Shown: in pieces, positions 35,101-45,479 of the stretch | Layout of the letters: every line of letters begins with the position of its first letter | How positions within the stretch are numbered: position 1 is the stretch's first letter | Source of the DNA: Polytrichum commune | Lineage: Eukaryota; Streptophyta; Polytrichopsida; Polytrichales; Polytrichaceae | NCBI GenBank assembly: GCA_950295325.1 | Contig: OX485807.1 | Location: 13,417,001-13,481,000, forward strand | Length of the DNA stretch: 64,000 bases | Direction: 5' to 3' | Notes under the pieces: model-generated | The model's database searches: none | What the model saw: only the letters and a program-made list of their open reading frames with translations | What the model was told of the DNA's origin: nothing | Program-made: the position numbers and the translations under genes

Positions 35101-37468
35101 TTTGCAATTGGTCAAGAGTTTTTTTAAGATCCATGGCTTGTTTATCTAGCTTAGCTTTTTCATTTTCCATGAGTTTCTTTGTCTTCTCAAGCTCACCAAT
35201 CCTCTTCATCAAATCTTCTTTCATTTTCTCCAATTCATTTTTTTTCTCGGTGAGATTTGAGGCATATTCTTTCTTCAGTATTTCAAGTTGATCCTTTAGC
35301 TCTTGTTCCTTCTTTTGAGCTTCAATCTGCTCACATTAAACTCTCAACCTCAACAATCAACAATATTATATGCCAAAAATCTATCCTCAAGATAACAATG
35401 CAATAAGGTCTACAATTTAATATTTTAATGCTCACTCTAATACCTTACATACCTAACGATATCCGTCCATCAATGAGGCTCCATTTCCTAGAGCCTTATG
35501 CTCATGACCTTAGATTTTTTGTTGTCATTCTCAGCTGCCTCTTTCTCCCTTTTGAATTTGGCCACTGCATCTTTCAACTTCTCCCTCTCCAATTTTGATA
35601 CATCCCAAAGACTAGCTGCAGCCCAAATTTTTATGTTCTTCCCAGATGCAAAGGCCCACAATTGCCAATCCACCCTCACCATTGACCTTACATACCTGCT
35701 ACTCCCACATATGCCATCATTGAAAGCACAATATTAGGTTTGTGGTCAAATCTTGCAATATTTTGGATCCAAGAATGTTGGATATCCAACTTCAAAAACT
35801 TATTCATAATTTTTGGAGCATCTTTCTTTCCACAAATCCAACAACAAAAAGCAGATCAATTTGACCCTTGAGGTTTTAAAATTGCAAATTACATATTACT
35901 AAACGGATTAATTTTTTTAAATGCTTGTGGGTAGATATCTAGTAGCATACCCTCCTTGGTCACCCAAAGAAAATAAGAGTCGATAAGTTGTAGCATCCCA
36001 AACCAAGATGTTTGCATCTGAAGAGCCACTCCAAACATGGATGCCCATCTCCACCATGCTACACACAGGCCCTTTGTGACCTTGCATGGACTTCTTCATT
36101 GACATATCCAACACACTCCACACCCTTATTGTGTTATCTTCACTCCCACTCCACACTGTACTTTTTCCAACTTGACATAAAACCAAAACTGCAAGAGTAT
36201 GCCCTGCATATGCAAGCATTTTCTTTCCAAATCATCCCTAGATCTCATTTTTTTGTAGTAATGTGCATATGAGGTGCCTCGCACAATCCTTATGGGGAGA
36301 TCCTAAAGGGAACATGCATGTGCTAAATTTATTAGTATCGATGCAATACAATTTGCAAAACAATTACAACGTACAACAAAAACAAATGGCACCAACCGGC
36401 TCCTTTCTTCACATCACTAAGTGGATCATGTTTCAAAGCATCATCCAAAAGGGACACTTGGGCAATCTCAGGCTCATTGGAGCTGCTCCACATTTGCAAC
36501 TCAGTTTCATGCATTTCCTTTCTTACCATGCAGAGCCACCGGACAGATGTGTGATGGTGAGAATATGCAAATAAGACTTCCCCGGCCAAACCCCATTTTC
36601 TAATTTGAAAATCCACGCCACCTGCCAACATTCAATCCAATATTTTAGAAACAAAATCAGTTTTCTTTGCTTCATTTAAGTTTGGCAACAAAGTCCATAT
36701 TTTGGCTATATGTTAAAATAATAGCAATAATCACTTGCAAGTATAATTGACTTAGATGTGTTAGAAGAAAATGTGTTGAAAAAAAATATTGTACATAGTG
36801 ATCACCAGACCATACGGTATCGTTCAATGCGACTATGCATGATACTCCTCCAGGATGTGCTTTCCAACGGGTTCCAACAGTCTTGGCATCAATATTCATT
36901 ATAGCAATGTCCCCACTCGAAAACCCTATCCAAACATCCTTCCCTTCATTTGCTCCTTCAAGAACATTGATTGGAATTCCAAAACCTTCATGGAAAATTG
37001 TAGACGTTGCTGCCTACATTTGAGGGGCAACTTTAGATTCTCACATTGTTTATTACATAACATGTACTGGGAATAACCTATTATATGACCAAAATTTGTA
37101 AGGTGCCACAATTCACTTATACAATTGGCAGTGTTGGAGATCACAAACCCCAGTATTCCATAGGTGAAGGACACCTTTGTGATCACTAGTGAAGAGTAAT
37201 TTGCCATTGTATGCAGCGCACCTCACTCGTTCCTGCAATGTGGCTATGCATGCCACTGTAGAGAAAAAAATAAATGTTAATACGTTTTTCTAGATATTTC
37301 CTCAAAGTTGATGACAATCTTCCTCACATACATCATCAACAAACCTAAAAGCTTCTCAAAATACATCATGATAATATATTTAAAGCAAAACACACCTTCA
37401 AGATTGCGAACATTTGTGGTTGCATTGGGAGTAGGTCTAATAGGTTTCACCGTGATTGGGCTCGCCAT
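24270..37468 (-). CDS. Large WD40-coiled-coil-Ser/Arg-rich protein, 17 exons
   Basis: Hand-built model; exons on the minus strand: 37468-37396, 37255-37149, 37013-36806, 36621-36397, 36203-35951, 35695-35509, 35326-35051, 34950-34126, 33800-33674, 32838-32002, 31758-31523, 31081-29766, 29161-28953, 27335-27202, 25531-25370, 24820-24704, 24362-24270. Every intron is GT-AG and every junction keeps phase; the total is 5,385 nt, 1,794 residues plus TAA. Order: WD40 propeller (about 25-335), coiled coil (about 335-1125), Ser/Arg-rich basic region (about 1130-1555), short coiled coil (about 1556-1670), C-terminal domain (to 1794). No enzyme domain, signal peptide or membrane segment is visible, so a cytoplasmic scaffold, perhaps cytoskeletal, is inferred. 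I do not recognise an orthologue. Start: ATG at 37468 (MASPITVKPIRPTP). Introns range from about 100 to 1,670 nt; the long ones near the 3' end hold transposons. Overall architecture is secure; the short exons 14-17 are less so. Confidence 0.85.
25725..26036. mobile_element. CACTA-like MITE in intron 14, with nested copy
   Basis: Outer ends CACTAAGTTACAAGCAGATG and CATCTGCTAGTAGTG. A related but separate element (about 25828-25978; ends AGCATACAAGTCC and GACTCGTATGCTTGTAGTG) lies inside it. Both belong to the group at 26711-26851 and 39009-39160. Non-coding. Confidence 0.55.
26190..26599. mobile_element. hAT-like MITE in intron 14
   Basis: 410 bp, ends CACGGGGGGATCACTCC and its counterpart finishing GACCTCCCCGTG; terminal inverted repeats of about 40 bp that include CATTGTCAAGTTG and CACCACGTGCG. 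Flanked by a perfect 8-bp duplication AGGTCTTG (26182-26189, 26600-26607), the hAT hallmark. Non-coding. Confidence 0.85.
26711..26851. mobile_element. CACTA-like MITE in intron 14
   Basis: Ends CACTACAAACATATGAGTCC and ACTCATATGTTGATGG...GTAGTG; about 141 bp, strongly self-complementary. Target duplication not evident. Confidence 0.6.
27877..28105 (+). repeat. Direct duplication in intron 13
   Basis: Two segments carry GTTCCAACC(A/G)ACCATT and GGCATGTGGCGCC or GACATGTGGCACC, about 140 bp apart. Non-coding. Confidence 0.55.
29228..29640 (+). repeat. Dispersed repeat R6, copy 2, split by a MITE (intron 12)
   Basis: Starts GACCGAGGAGAACCGACCGCC, is interrupted at 29251-29454, and resumes GAACCGGTTGAATTTGAGAA to end near ATCTCCCCGGACACTG. 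The uninterrupted copy at 39517 shows the pre-insertion order. Confidence 0.72.
29251..29454. mobile_element. MITE R9, copy 2 (intron 12)
   Basis: 204 bp with inverted ends ACACTGTTTTCGTCTAAT and ATTAGACAAAACAGTGT (about 30 bp each). Same family as 1508-1733. Inserted in repeat R6. Confidence 0.78.
29766..31081 (-). CDS. Ser/Arg-rich basic region of the large gene (exon 12)
   Basis: Exon 12 (438 codons) begins VAADKQMLENELKDAQ, closing the first coiled coil, then becomes low-complexity and rich in Ser, Arg, Ala and Pro. Short repeats are visible: SSRPSLAQ, SQRPSLLTQ, PSRAPSFTQ, SQRPSALAQ, and many R-R-x-S or R-x-x-S sites (SRRASS, RRSSTA, SRKPSS, SRRSTAMSGG), the general consensus for basophilic kinases. 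A small helical insert (LQEKLEILENEIREANAKRN) interrupts it. Basic Ser-rich segments of this type are often microtubule-binding or phospho-regulated; no specific function can be read. The open frame runs on to a stop at 29648, but phase and the next exon favour splicing at GGAAGCAG|gtcagg (29766). Retention of that intron would give a protein ending about 39 residues later. Confidence 0.85.
31523..35326 (-). CDS. Coiled-coil region of the large gene (exons 7-11)
   Basis: Exons 7-11 encode about 767 residues of nearly unbroken, highly charged heptad sequence without prolines, as expected for a long parallel coiled coil. Exon 8 (275 codons) carries a recurring motif of the form ELA(R/K)LKEQM(D/E)K: ISRLKEQMEKD, INRLKDQAKKD, LAKLKEQMEKN, LAKMKEQMDRD, LARLKEQMRKE, LARLREQMDKE, IARLLEQIKKE. 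Exon 10 (279 codons) has a different unit centred on QLEDA: LAQQLEDASNQVN, LATQLEDAKNELN, LSKQLEDARLELN, LAKQLEDARKKLE. Distinct repeats per exon suggest the rod grew by internal duplication inside single exons. The region is rich in Glu, Lys, Ala and Gln. By analogy with SMC, myosin and golgin rods it should dimerise; that is inference. Confidence 0.88.
35509..37468 (-). CDS. N-terminal WD40 propeller of the large gene (exons 1-6)
   Basis: Exons 1-6 encode about 351 residues. After a short leader (MASPITVKPIRPTPNATTN) about seven WD40-like blades follow. Diagnostic strings: GKLLFTSDHKGVLHLWNTG, VWIGFSSGDIAIMN, NDTVWSGGVDFQIRKW, STVWSGSEDNTIRVW, HVWSGSSDANILVWD and a degenerate final blade ending GKNIKIWAAASLWD. 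The GH dipeptides of canonical blades appear as GHTLAV and GHKGPV. WD40 propellers are docking platforms, so protein binding is the likely job. The recurrent VWSG is the style of WD40 units in plant type II inositol 5-phosphatases and amoebal proteins, but no phosphatase domain follows here. Junctions such as TCTG|gtgatc to ttggcag|GTGGCG restore the blade exactly, supporting the splice choices. Charged helix (WDVSKLEREKLKDAVAKF) begins in exon 6. Confidence 0.87.
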
Positions 37469-39008
37469 GAGCAACACTATTGTAAACTTAGCTACAAATC
37501 TCCAACTCGCCCTGATTTTGTTGTTGATAGATAAACATTAGATTTCAACTGTGATTTTATAATATGTTATATCCCAACACACAAAGGTTTCATTCCATTT
37601 CAATATAAGCTCTTGAAGGTTTGCTTTTAAAGATGCTTTCAGTCCAATTACATTTCCATTAATTTCCCTTGGAATCTTCAATGTACACTTTATGCAACAA
37701 GAGAAACACAATCCACCAACTTTTGGTAATTGGCGTTTTCCAATATATTGTGTTATACTCCAACCGATTTATCCCAGAATGTCATGTCACATTGCACAAC
37801 ACTATCTAATCCGAGTTTTTGTTCAAATACAAATATAGCCATGTAGGGATGCTGGTATTTGATGATGCATTGGAAAATGTTAAATCTTTTAGTGAAAAGT
37901 ACCATAATTTCTTTTGAAGCATTATGGAATTTTCTCTTGTTCCTATTTTCGGTACTTGTAACATCAATTAAATAGAGAAGTTGGATTCTCACCACTATGG
38001 CAAATCATCAAGAAGTATGCCCTTTCCAAAAAATCTCAAATTTCAGGCCAATGGCTACAATGTCCTACATATATTAAATTGTGGCCTTTAACCAAATCCA
38101 TAGTAGTTTTGTTATTTACCTTTCCTTCTTTCAAACATGCCTCACATGTTGCGCTATGTAGCACATACACCCCATCAAATGGCATTAAAAATAGTTGTAT
38201 GCACACCCTGAAACCCTTTCTACCGATCTCCACATTCCAATCCACCTGTTTGATCATTTGCATCCTTGATTGCGTGAAAGTTGCCAAGCTCTCTGATGAG
38301 ACAAAATTATATGGAGTAATGTGAGGAGGAAGGGGTGAGGTGGTAGTTTGCCATAAGATTCATGGGACCAAACCGCCAAAGTCAACTCACCTCAACCGCC
38401 ACCATGGACAATGTCATGGTGACTTTACATACATCAAAAGAATTATGCATGGGTTGCTTTTTGATGGTTGGCTAAATTAAGTTTCAATTATGATAAGAAA
38501 ATCTTGACCCCTAAATCACACTAACAATTGTATGCAAAATGTCATGTACATATTATTAACAACTATACATAAAGACCATCCCACGTTGGTAGCCATTAGT
38601 ATGTTTCTTATAGTGATGCTAAGACATTTCATCTTGAGTCACATCTTATCATTATTATAATTCTTTGAGACTTTGATGTACATACTACTCAATTAACCCA
38701 AACTACCAAGTTTATGACTTCCTTACAATAACCTCAATAAGGAATTGGTAGAAGCTTAATAAAATAGACTAGACTCTTTAATCACTTAATTAGGACATGT
38801 ATGTTGGATGAGCACCCCATGATTATTATAAGTTCCTATAATAGTTGCTAAACCTATCACAATATGTAAGGGTAATAAAATATGTGTGTTTCGCAAAACA
38901 TCTATAGTACATTAAAGGCTAAAGCAACATTATCCCCCAAAAATTCCAATCGCTTCAAATGTAGCTAGATTGGTGACAATCCAAGCAATCGAAATTCACC
39001 AGCATGCA
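37469..39008. other. Upstream of the large gene; promoter region, no other gene
   Basis: No ORF of note. The promoter of the minus-strand gene should lie just above 37468, but I see no TATA box I would defend. Confidence 0.4.
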
Positions 39009-39160
39009 CTACCAACACATAAGTCCTCGGCAATGAACATGCGTCACTAGAAGAAACATACAAATCTACCATAGTGATACATTTGCAAATTTTCTAGTGA
39101 CGTAAGACAAAAAAACTCGAGTGACACGGGTCAATCACCCGTGATTCATATGCTTGTAGT
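39009..39160. mobile_element. CACTA-like MITE
   Basis: Ends ACTACCAACACATAAGTCC and CATATGCTTGTAGT; an inner stem is formed by CTAGAAGAAACATACAAATC and the stretch ending TTTGCAAATTTTCTAG. Same group as the copies in intron 14. Confidence 0.55.
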
Positions 39161-39516
39161 AATTTGTCTATTCCTCCACTTCCCTTGCAACACAATCAAT
39201 TTTGTTCATGTCATAGCAACATGATTAAAAACTAGGTGTGCCATGTTTTCACCTAGAGTTTATTTCACCTACAATCACACAAATACATGTGTTAGTTGCA
39301 ATGCAATGCAACACTTGTCCATTTTAACAAATCTCACCATTGCTTTCATAGCATCGTTGAGTCACTTCCTACGAGCTATTCTCACATTACAAGGGCATGG
39401 CAAACACAAAACACTCCTTCAGAAATCTTGATTGAAGTTCTCCCAGAATAAATTGCAAACATGCTCCCATGGATTTTGAGTCAAATGGGTGCCTTCATTT
39501 CAAAGCGAGTCGCATG

Positions 39517-39750
39517 CAATGAACCAGGAGAACCGACCGCCAGTTACACATGAAGTGGTTGAGTTTAAGAAATCACCAGTTGAAGCTCAAAACTTCAGGA
39601 AAATTACTGACCATTTTAGAGGAGTCTATGGAATATACATCAAATCAATTCAAGAAAACCCAAAAGATCACAACACATAACCGGTTGGACTTGGAAACAC
39701 TAGGATTTTGACTGATTATGCCCTAAAATCTCCCCGGACACTGGCAAGAG
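39517..39750 (+). repeat. Dispersed repeat R6, copy 3 (uninterrupted)
   Basis: Runs from GGAGAACCGACCGCC through CATTTTAGAGGAGTCTATGG, AACCGGTTGGACTTGG and ends TCTCCCCGGACACTGG. Serves as reference for the other copies. Confidence 0.7.
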
Positions 39751-39983
39751 GTGGATGGACACTCCCTCTTTAACAATCTATGAACCCCAATCTAGAATCG
39801 CAGAGTGGGTCTGAACGTGAATATGTGTTTCTCAAACACTCTAGATTTCACACAAACATTTTTGAGCCGTTGATGTGGAGATGGCGTTCACATTATCATA
39901 GAAGGCAAGGACAATCCTATACGCATGTTTTAAGTTGCTTTTTTCTTGGTCGATTCTAACAGTAGATAAGATACAATTGAAAG

Positions 39984-39986
<3 letters not shown>

Positions 39987-40055
<69 letters not shown>
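39987..40055. repeat. Compound microsatellite (AT)n(AAC)n
   Basis: About 20 AT units followed by nine to ten AAC units. Confidence 0.95.
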
Positions 40056-40059
40056 GTTG

Positions 40060-41565
40060 GCTCAATGGTAAAAGGTTGTAAAATGTAATACATGCACTTT
40101 AGAAAAATGAGGTTCATGAATCTCTCTAGTTTTTTGAGAGACTTTGTAATGTAACATGCGAAAATGAAACCTCCCAGAGCTCACAATTTCCATAGTGCTC
40201 CCTTTGGAATTGAAATGGAGATTCAACCAACAAATGATTTGGATAATAAGTCAACATAATACATGCAAATGTTCATACCCTTCACTCCACACTTCAAAAA
40301 GTTCTTGAAGCTTTGGATTCTACTTGATTAATCTATTAAAGGTGCATCAAATGCACCAATTGACATCACCACATCACATACAAGTTTCAATGGGGAATGG
40401 CCCCAATCAACTATCCAATCTGTTCCAAAAAATTCCATTTTTTTGGCGGATTTGGACATGAAAGCATGTAGAGAGCTAATTAAGGGACTTTATGGATCAA
40501 TACAAAATTGATGGGGTGTCAGTTTTCTTTTGCCATGTTCACCGAGACTCATTTCCATACAGTGAAGTTTATCTTGTAACTAAAAGTATTTGGAGACATA
40601 TTTGAATGTTTCACATCTGCTTCACCCACCCAACAAAAAAGGGCAGTAAGTCAGCACGCGGACGAAGAGGCTCTTCATTTACGCTTGTTGCCCCATGAGC
40701 TTGCATATCTATCCCTCCATCAATAAGTCATTTGCTTCATTTTTTGTATCAAAAATTTAGGAGTGTGTGCCATTTCCATGACCAATTCAGTGACCCGTGA
40801 GAAAATTTGCATATCGAAGATGCGGGTTGTTCTCACTCTCTCAAAGTGCCTCACATTCTTCTTGACATCCTAAAGTCGACCAACTTTGGAGTTTCAAGAT
40901 ACAGAGCAGCAGATTCAAGTGAAAGGAAGCTTGATTTAAGCTTACACAAGTTGACAATCTCATCTCCATTCGAAGAGTCTCAGGAACTCATCTTGCGTTT
41001 TGATTTCAACCATCACAACCTTTTAGCTCTCCCGCCCAGCTCCAGACCTCTTGCAATCTACCCACACTACCACTGTCTCCACAAATCGTGCAATTTGTCC
41101 CAAGATTTATGCAATTTTCGCTCAAACTTTCCTCACACATTCATCACGACGATATAATAAACTCATCTGACTGGGGCATTTGAAAAGGTCTTGAAAAAGT
41201 GGCATCGATTTCCCTCATGCCTCTTCACACGGCTTTGCTATGAAAAGGAGCCTTGTTCAAGCATTAAATGGTGTCAGAGCAAGTTTCCGAAAGCGTGCTC
41301 GTATCTCACAAAAAGGTTTGAGGAAATTTAGAGAACAAGGAGGAGTTGGTCTGTCAGAGCGAGGAGCTAAGCTTGCATGGAGACTCAAGGAGGGGCTTTA
41401 TATACGACTGCAAAGATTGACAGGCTTTGTGCTGGCTTGTTACATTAAATGCAAGTGAGGTAATTAAGTGGATATGGAAAACATAATTGCTGTGAGATGA
41501 CCAGCGAATTAAACCCAAATCTTGGCCGTAACCACTTTCCTCATGATTTTCAGAGCTCGTATGAA
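40060..41565. other. Intergenic; no convincing gene
   Basis: ORFs of 116 codons (40807-41157) and 72 codons (41240-41458, Arg/Lys-rich) show no recognisable motif. TGGTGTCAGAGC at 41269-41280 resembles a retrotransposon primer-binding site but no long terminal repeats are visible. Confidence 0.4.
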
Positions 41566-41574
41566 TATCTTATT

Positions 41575-41805
41575 CATTGCCAAAGTGGCAATGCTCTGAG
41601 TCAATAAATGATGTCACATGTACAATAGGTCCTCCCAATTATGTTGACTATTGCATCTTGAATGCTTAACAAATTTTGAGCATGCATGGGATTCAATCTC
41701 TTTTCATACGAACTGGTCTTAGATTCACATCCAACCATACATCACTCAAATATAGTTGCCCATTTTGAATTAGACACCAAATTAGGCACATTTATCTTAG
41801 GCCGG
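41575..41805 (-). repeat. MITE family R7, copy 5 (inverted)
   Basis: Reverse complement of the family: TTGAGCATGCATGGGATTCA, CACTCAAATATAG, and AATTAGGCACATTTATCTTA at its end. Confidence 0.6.
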
Positions 41806-41809
41806 CCTG

Positions 41810-43285
41810 AAAGCCCACATGACTTTCCAAGGAAGCTTTGTTAATCTCATAATTTAGGAAATCATTATAACTTTATTATCACAAAAGTGCAATTTATGTG
41901 ACAAATTAGGGGCACTATCCTTCAGCTTTATGAGTGCAATCATGTGTTTACTCTTGTTGGCATGTGCGAAAGAAACCCTCATGTCAACACTCTGAGAGTT
42001 TCATCAACAAAGCAAAGAATTTTCTCTACAACGCAATTGTATTGAACAACTTTGTCTCTTTGGTGATAGTTCAATATTGGTGTCCCAACTGCATAACATC
42101 GCTAAGCCCCGAGGGAAGGACTACAGCGGAAAAATCAACTCGGGAATTGGAGACCGATTATTTTATTGAATATTACCTACAAAATCTACATGAAGGCCCT
42201 ACAACTTAGGCTACAACCAGTCTTTGGGGAGGTTATCAACAACACATACTAAAGTGCATATGATACCTTGTCCATTCTTGTTTGGGTTGCATTTGAGTTT
42301 CTAGGTCTTTATAAATTGGAGGTTCTTGGAACCCTCATGGGCTCCCTTGAGTTTTGCTCTCTGGATTAAGGCTAAGTTATTGTGCTTTTGCCTTTGTGTG
42401 TTTGATGCAATTGCCAACTTACATGCTATGGATGAAGAATTGTTCAATGACTCTTTAATTGGGAAGTAAAGTGAATTTAATATGTACGGTAGTTAGGCCT
42501 ATTTGATGCACAATTTATATTTTTGTATATGTAGTGAAGACATTTAACACATTAAATTGAAAAGCTTAATTTAAATACACGAGTTCATTTTCTAGCATGA
42601 TGTTAGTACATCATGCTAGGAAATGTTTTTTTTTTCTCTCTAAAAACTTCTCATATACATTGGGTTTAATTTCATAATGACCCACACATGTCATTTAGGT
42701 TTCCAAAGAAAAGCCCAACCCCTGGGCAACAAATTATCGCCCAATACGCAAATGATACATCGTTCATAATCAAAACTGAACAAGAAATCTAGCTCAGCCT
42801 TTGGCCTTAAACTAGAGTAAGTCCACATCTTTTTGACAAAGCACCATGAGAGCCAAACCAACATGGCTAGACAACTTCTAGTGGTAGTGGCCACATAAAG
42901 GTGAATTGTCCAAATTACTAGGCACAACATGCGGGTTATCCCTTGAGGTTTAGGACGTCAACAATTTTCTTATTAACAAAATAAGGAAGAAAACTATGTA
43001 TTGGGGCTCAAGGCACTTTATCATTATATTCGGTAATCGGAGACTTTTTCATGATTTTGAGACTATTGAAGGACATAGTTTTTTCAAATAAAGAACAAGA
43101 AAAACATAAAAATATATTCAATGTGACTTAATAAAGTGATTTGCATGGGCGGCACTAACCAATTTGGCACAAATACATGTCATCACAATAAGAAATTGAA
43201 CTAGATATTAAACCATTTGCATTTATTTTGAGACTTTCCAAAGTCTCAAATTAACGAATATAATGATACTTATCACTAGCGGGTA
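41810..43285. other. Intergenic; no gene seen
   Basis: Only short ORFs without motif. A short inverted repeat TAGCATGATG/CATCATGCTA is at about 42593-42620. Confidence 0.4.
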
Positions 43286-43289
43286 GAAG

Positions 43290-44010
43290 TCCTATTGTGA
43301 ACTAGCTCCTTGCATTCACCTTATGGTACCTTGTCACAATCTAGGCAGTGTCTTGGAAAGCCATTAGGAATATCAAAAGGTTACTAAGGATTATCTATGG
43401 GGTAGGCAACTTGGGCATGCACGCGCTACGGGTGCATGGAATGATTGTTGTGCAAAACTCAAGAATGGAGGAGTTAGCCTAATTGGCCCAAAAGTGGCCA
43501 TAAAAAATCTTTTGGTCAAATGGGTTTAAAAGCATTTGAGGGGGAGAGGGAGGGGGGCAGTCGAATCCTCAAATTCTCCTTTGGTGTAGGCTGAGATGTT
43601 TGTGGCCGGACCGGAAAAACAAACAGAATGAAGGGATGAGGTGGATGTTTTCACCTCACCATATTCCAAAACAAAAAGTCGAACATATGGAAAACGGTGT
43701 GGAAGAACATGTTAGAGCACGTGACGTTCCTACCGCCGCAAGATAGATTTTAGGTACTCAACATACACATTTGGTGGAACCTGCAAATTTACAGGATTGG
43801 CCATGGGTTCTCTAGGTATAAAGCAACTCAACTAGATAGGCTTAGCCAAGTGTGGCATCTTTGGGACATGAGGAGAATAACCAACCTCTTACAACTAGGG
43901 AAATTGCACAAAAGTCCAAACTTGATAGTAAAGGGTATAGGGAAATCGAGACCATGACCAACTCCATTCCCAAAAATTGGAGGACACTTATTCAACAAAA
44001 CAAGTCAAGG
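43290..44010 (+). pseudogene. LINE reverse-transcriptase C-terminal remnant
   Basis: Three-frame reading gives pieces in the order expected after the catalytic core of plant LINE reverse transcriptases: DYLWG, then WNDCCAKLKNGGVSLIGPK and NLLVKWV (43389-43525), then after a frameshift IWKTVWKNMLEHV, FLPPQDRF, a stop, IWWNLQIYRIGHGFSRYKA and LSQVWHLWD (to about 43860). The general family pattern is a Trp, a Cys, Gly-Gly-(Val/Leu)-x-Ile/Leu and a Lys-Trp pair. At least two stops and one frameshift make it dead. The catalytic YADD region, endonuclease and poly-A tail are not found, so this is an internal fragment. Confidence 0.65.
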
Positions 44011-44687
44011 TGATGTGTATCAATAAACACTATATAGGTAGCTAGAAAGGTCCACAACAATGCAAGAAAGATTAAGACTTATTCAAATATTTCAATCAAC
44101 TCTTCACTTGTTGTATAATTTTCAATGCAATACAATCAGTTCCAACGACTCTGACATCAAGAAAATCCCTTCTGAAATTGTGGATGCAGGGATAAAGGGG
44201 TGCAACTCTTGTCCAATGCATTCCTCAGTTTCCATACTAATAACGTTAATGTGAGGCAAAAGTTGACTTAAACCCCAAGGCCTTCAACCAAACCCCATGG
44301 GAACTTCGAGGGGAATCCATTTAGGGTTGGAACAACACAGTAAGATGGGAGACCTTCCTATCACTTGATGTATGATGCAACCCACCAACATGGTCCGTCC
44401 AACTATAGTGAGGATATGTACCTAGTATCTATTCAAGTAAACCGGATAATCAATAACTAACCATGTGGAAAACAGGGGATGCCTTTGGGGGAGATGAGTT
44501 TATATTTGAAGTATTTATGATCCAACATGACAAAAAAAAACTTTATTTTTTAACAACTTGTGCAATTGGCTTGTCCTCCCCTGTGCTCAAGAGGACTTCA
44601 AGGTGCTCACCTTTGAAAATGAGACAATATACTTCAAGGTCCCTCTAATTCTTGTGACGCATGTTTCTACATGACACATAAAGTACA

Positions 44688-44870
44688 CGCCTAATTTAAT
44701 CACTTTCCTTAATCAAACACCTATAATGGGGAGATTTAGAATCAAGTGTGGATCTAAGAGTGGAAAAAAGATAGACATGCGTTTAAAAGAAATTGGACAA
44801 CATTTTTAAAACTCATCGAGTATTGTGAACTCAACAATCAACACGACTGTAAAAACCTATGTATTCATTC
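44688..44870 (+). repeat. MITE family R7, copy 6
   Basis: CCTAATTTAATCACTTTCC, AATCAAACACCTATAATGG and GTGGATCTAAGAGTGG match the left half of copy 1. Confidence 0.55.
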
Positions 44871-45479
44871 AAAGAATCAACACACACGTATTTTCAATAA
44901 TCGTAACTAAATCAATGAAGGACTGATACTCAATCCGATTGTTGCTTACGCTTCATCGTAGATTCCTTAACGCAACACAATGTTCAATACTGAAACCGGA
45001 TAAGATCAAGAACATGAAGAACATGAAAAAAGTATCCAAATAACATGCACATACCTTAGATTCAGACCAACTCAAGGACAAAGACACACTAAAAGTCACA
45101 CCGATCATGACGACAACAACATTCGATCGGAGTCATCTCTTTCACTAAGTGTGCCCTGATGAATTCGTCAGAAATTTTGCATTCAATGCTGCACTCGGCC
45201 AGTTGTTTAATTGATGGAACTTCCAATGTTGGAAGGGATAATTGCCTGTGAATGTGCATTATGAAATCGATTTCTCTTCCCACTCTCGTTGTCAGAATCT
45301 GATTTCTCTTCAGATTTTGAAAGGCCAATCGAGGAGTTGCTACAAAGCCCATGCGACATGTCTGATAGTTCTGAGCTGTTGTTGATGGAAACCAAGTACT
45401 TACGTCAAACACTTCAATTGATTGGCACGTATTATAAGCTGTTGAGGGCAACATCAAATTCCTTACATCACATCAACAT

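Noticed and set aside
40807-41458. ORFs of 116 and 72 codons as small genes
   Set aside because: No motif, no repeat of the frame elsewhere and no splice context; may be chance.
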